Source: Nitrospira sp. CG24A
Lineage (GTDB): Bacteria > Nitrospirota > Nitrospiria > Nitrospirales > Nitrospiraceae
DNA length: 41,652 nucleotides
Assembly: GCA_002869925.2 (NCBI GenBank)
Contig: NEWT02000037.1
Coordinates: 60,822-102,473, forward strand
Direction of reading: 5' to 3'
A program made the translations under genes and the position numbers. Below are positions 40,713 through 41,652 of the stretch, in pieces. The notes beneath the pieces are model-generated. The model saw only the letters and a program-made list of their open reading frames with translations. It made no database searches and had not been told where the DNA came from. Position 1 is the first letter of the stretch; every line of letters begins with the position of its first letter.

Positions 40713-41652
40713 CTACCTCCCTTCTCTGCCTCTTCGACTGCCCTCACCACCCGGTCTGTTGCCACCAAATCCCCTTGGCGCTATCTGATTCTGGTTGGGC
40801 AGGCCCGGTATCTGCTGGAGGGGCGGCGGATGGATCTGATGCATCGATGGGGGGAGTTGTCTTGCCACCGGTGGTTGTCCCGCCGCTGTCTGCGGTGGCG
40901 CCGTTGGTGTCTTGTACGTGAAGTCATTTAACGTTCTGGAAACAGTCGGTGATCCTGGCGCCGGTGTGATCAGATGGCGCGGCATGGTCGGTTGTTTTGT
41001 TCCTGGCGCAGGGGGAACGGGCGGTTGTGGCGGCAATGGCGGCTGTTTTGTGGTGATCGTGTGTTGCGCCACGTAGACATGCGGGCTTGTGGGATAGAGG
41101 CCGTGTGCGGCAGTCAGCAGAGCCTGAAGTTGGGCCAACCCTACCAAGGAAGAAGAGGCATAGCCGGCTGTCGAGACGAGCACCCAATCCGTCCAAGCTT
41201 GCGACACCATGGCGTTTGATTGCACTCGATTGAGAATGTCTTGGCGTCGCTGAACCGCCTGTTGTGTTTGCTCTGTGGTCGAGGCCTGCGCTAAGGCCTG
41301 ATTCGCCGCATTGAGGTCCTGTTGTAGTTGGTCATTTTCATGTTTCAACGCGACAAGTTGATGCCGTGCATCCTCATTCTCCCGCAAGGCTGCAATGGCC
41401 TGTTGCACGTCGTCCGTATCGATCTGGGCAACCAGATTCGTTTGGACAACGATGGTACCTTCATCGACTGTTGTGTTGGTTGTTTGCTCCAGGACAAGGA
41501 TAATTCCAGCCGTATAGCTTCGAATTTCGTCTTTTGTCATCTCCAGGCCGTCCACAACCGTGATGCTTTCGAGGTAGACGGCGACCTGCTCCAGGGCATT
41601 TCGTTTGGCCGCTTCGGTGGCCAGGCGGACGGCGTCCTCTTTGGTGTCACGG
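40713..41652 (-). CDS. FlgT-N/LPP20-like protein with coiled coil and proline-rich tail (5' end outside window)
   Basis: The frame is open to the window edge, so a GTG at 41555 is not the true start. The first visible residues (AVRLATEAAKRNALEQVAVY, LESITVV) are the typical first helix and turn of the LPP20/FlgT-N module, followed by KDEIRSYTAGIILVLEQ. A coiled coil spans about HENDQLQQDLNAANQALAQA to QRRQDILNRV. The end is proline-rich and low complexity (about 90 residues, ending RRGREGR). It is probably exported, though the signal peptide is not in view. Confidence 0.7.
   Translation of the reverse strand, partial: RDTKEDAVRLATEAAKRNALEQVAVYLESITVVDGLEMTKDEIRSYTAGIILVLEQTTNTTVDEGTIVVQTNLVAQIDTDDVQQAIAALRENEDARHQLVALKHENDQLQQDLNAANQALAQASTTEQTQQAVQRRQDILNRVQSNAMVSQAWTDWVLVSTAGYASSSLVGLAQLQALLTAAHGLYPTSPHVYVAQHTITTKQPPLPPQPPVPPAPGTKQPTMPRHLITPAPGSPTVSRTLNDFTYKTPTAPPQTAAGQPPVARQLPPSMHQIHPPPLQQIPGLPNQNQIAPRGFGGNRPGGEGSRRGREGR

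Noticed and set aside
1-41652. CRISPR array or rRNA genes
   Set aside because: No regularly spaced direct repeats with unique spacers and no rRNA-like segments were found.
40250-41652. DGR reverse transcriptase or template repeat to the right of avd
   Set aside because: This stretch is filled by two LPP20/FlgT-like genes on the other strand; no RT motif (such as YADD/YVDD) or copy of the variable region is present.

Overview
The window looks like a piece of a Nitrospirota (Nitrospira-like) chromosome. This is inferred from recall of the lineage: moderately high G+C, a short dispersed repeat whose ends read caggatgct(g/c)aaaaa and tttttcagcatcctg, and a mix of housekeeping genes with small secreted Sel1, adhesin-E and PilZ proteins. 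No rRNA or other marker fixes the species.

Layout. 1-5.4 kb: the 3' end of a HAD nucleotidase gene that is duplicated at 19.1 kb, a MITE beside a broken outer-membrane gene, a zinc-ribbon membrane protein with an HExxH motif, a beta-hydroxyacid dehydrogenase pair, and an M20 peptidase. 5.4-10.1 kb: an accessory or defence patch with a VapBC-type toxin-antitoxin pair, a membrane coiled-coil protein, and a 921-residue nuclease-helicase with four helicase-associated repeats. The helicase gene lies between remnants of an aat/sel1 junction. 10.1-17.5 kb: two Sel1 proteins, aat, a large exported protein, an ECF sigma / anti-sigma / cupredoxin operon with 4-bp overlaps, a secreted two-repeat protein, a second MITE-like element and a PAS-like protein. 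17.6-27.0 kb: the conserved core, der, HAD nucleotidase, a methyltransferase broken by one in-frame TGA, leuS-lptE-holA, rpsT, pyrF and tRNA-His. 27-41.6 kb: an accessory tract with gene remnants and sparse DNA, an adhesin-E protein, a Sel1 protein, two lipoproteins, a large GATase-fold protein, a frameshifted lectin/FnIII surface protein, PilZ and zinc-ribbon proteins, and a secreted LPP20/FlgT-like pair.

Two systems stand out. (1) Three separate genes (at 32.46, 36.70 and 39.50 kb) each follow a sigma-54-type promoter with the same upstream palindrome TGAATC-N6-GATTCA. Two of the three control regions are duplicates over about 180 bp. This suggests one enhancer-binding protein driving a PilZ / lipoprotein / surface regulon. 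(2) The lipoprotein at 39.50 kb has the hallmarks of a diversity-generating retroelement (DGR) target. It is a DUF1566/CLec-type C-terminus in which every putative variable codon is NNY. A GC-rich hairpin follows the stop codon, and then comes the first ~24 codons of an avd accessory gene, cut off where the next gene begins. No reverse transcriptase or template repeat is present in the window, so the target is an orphan here or is diversified in trans.
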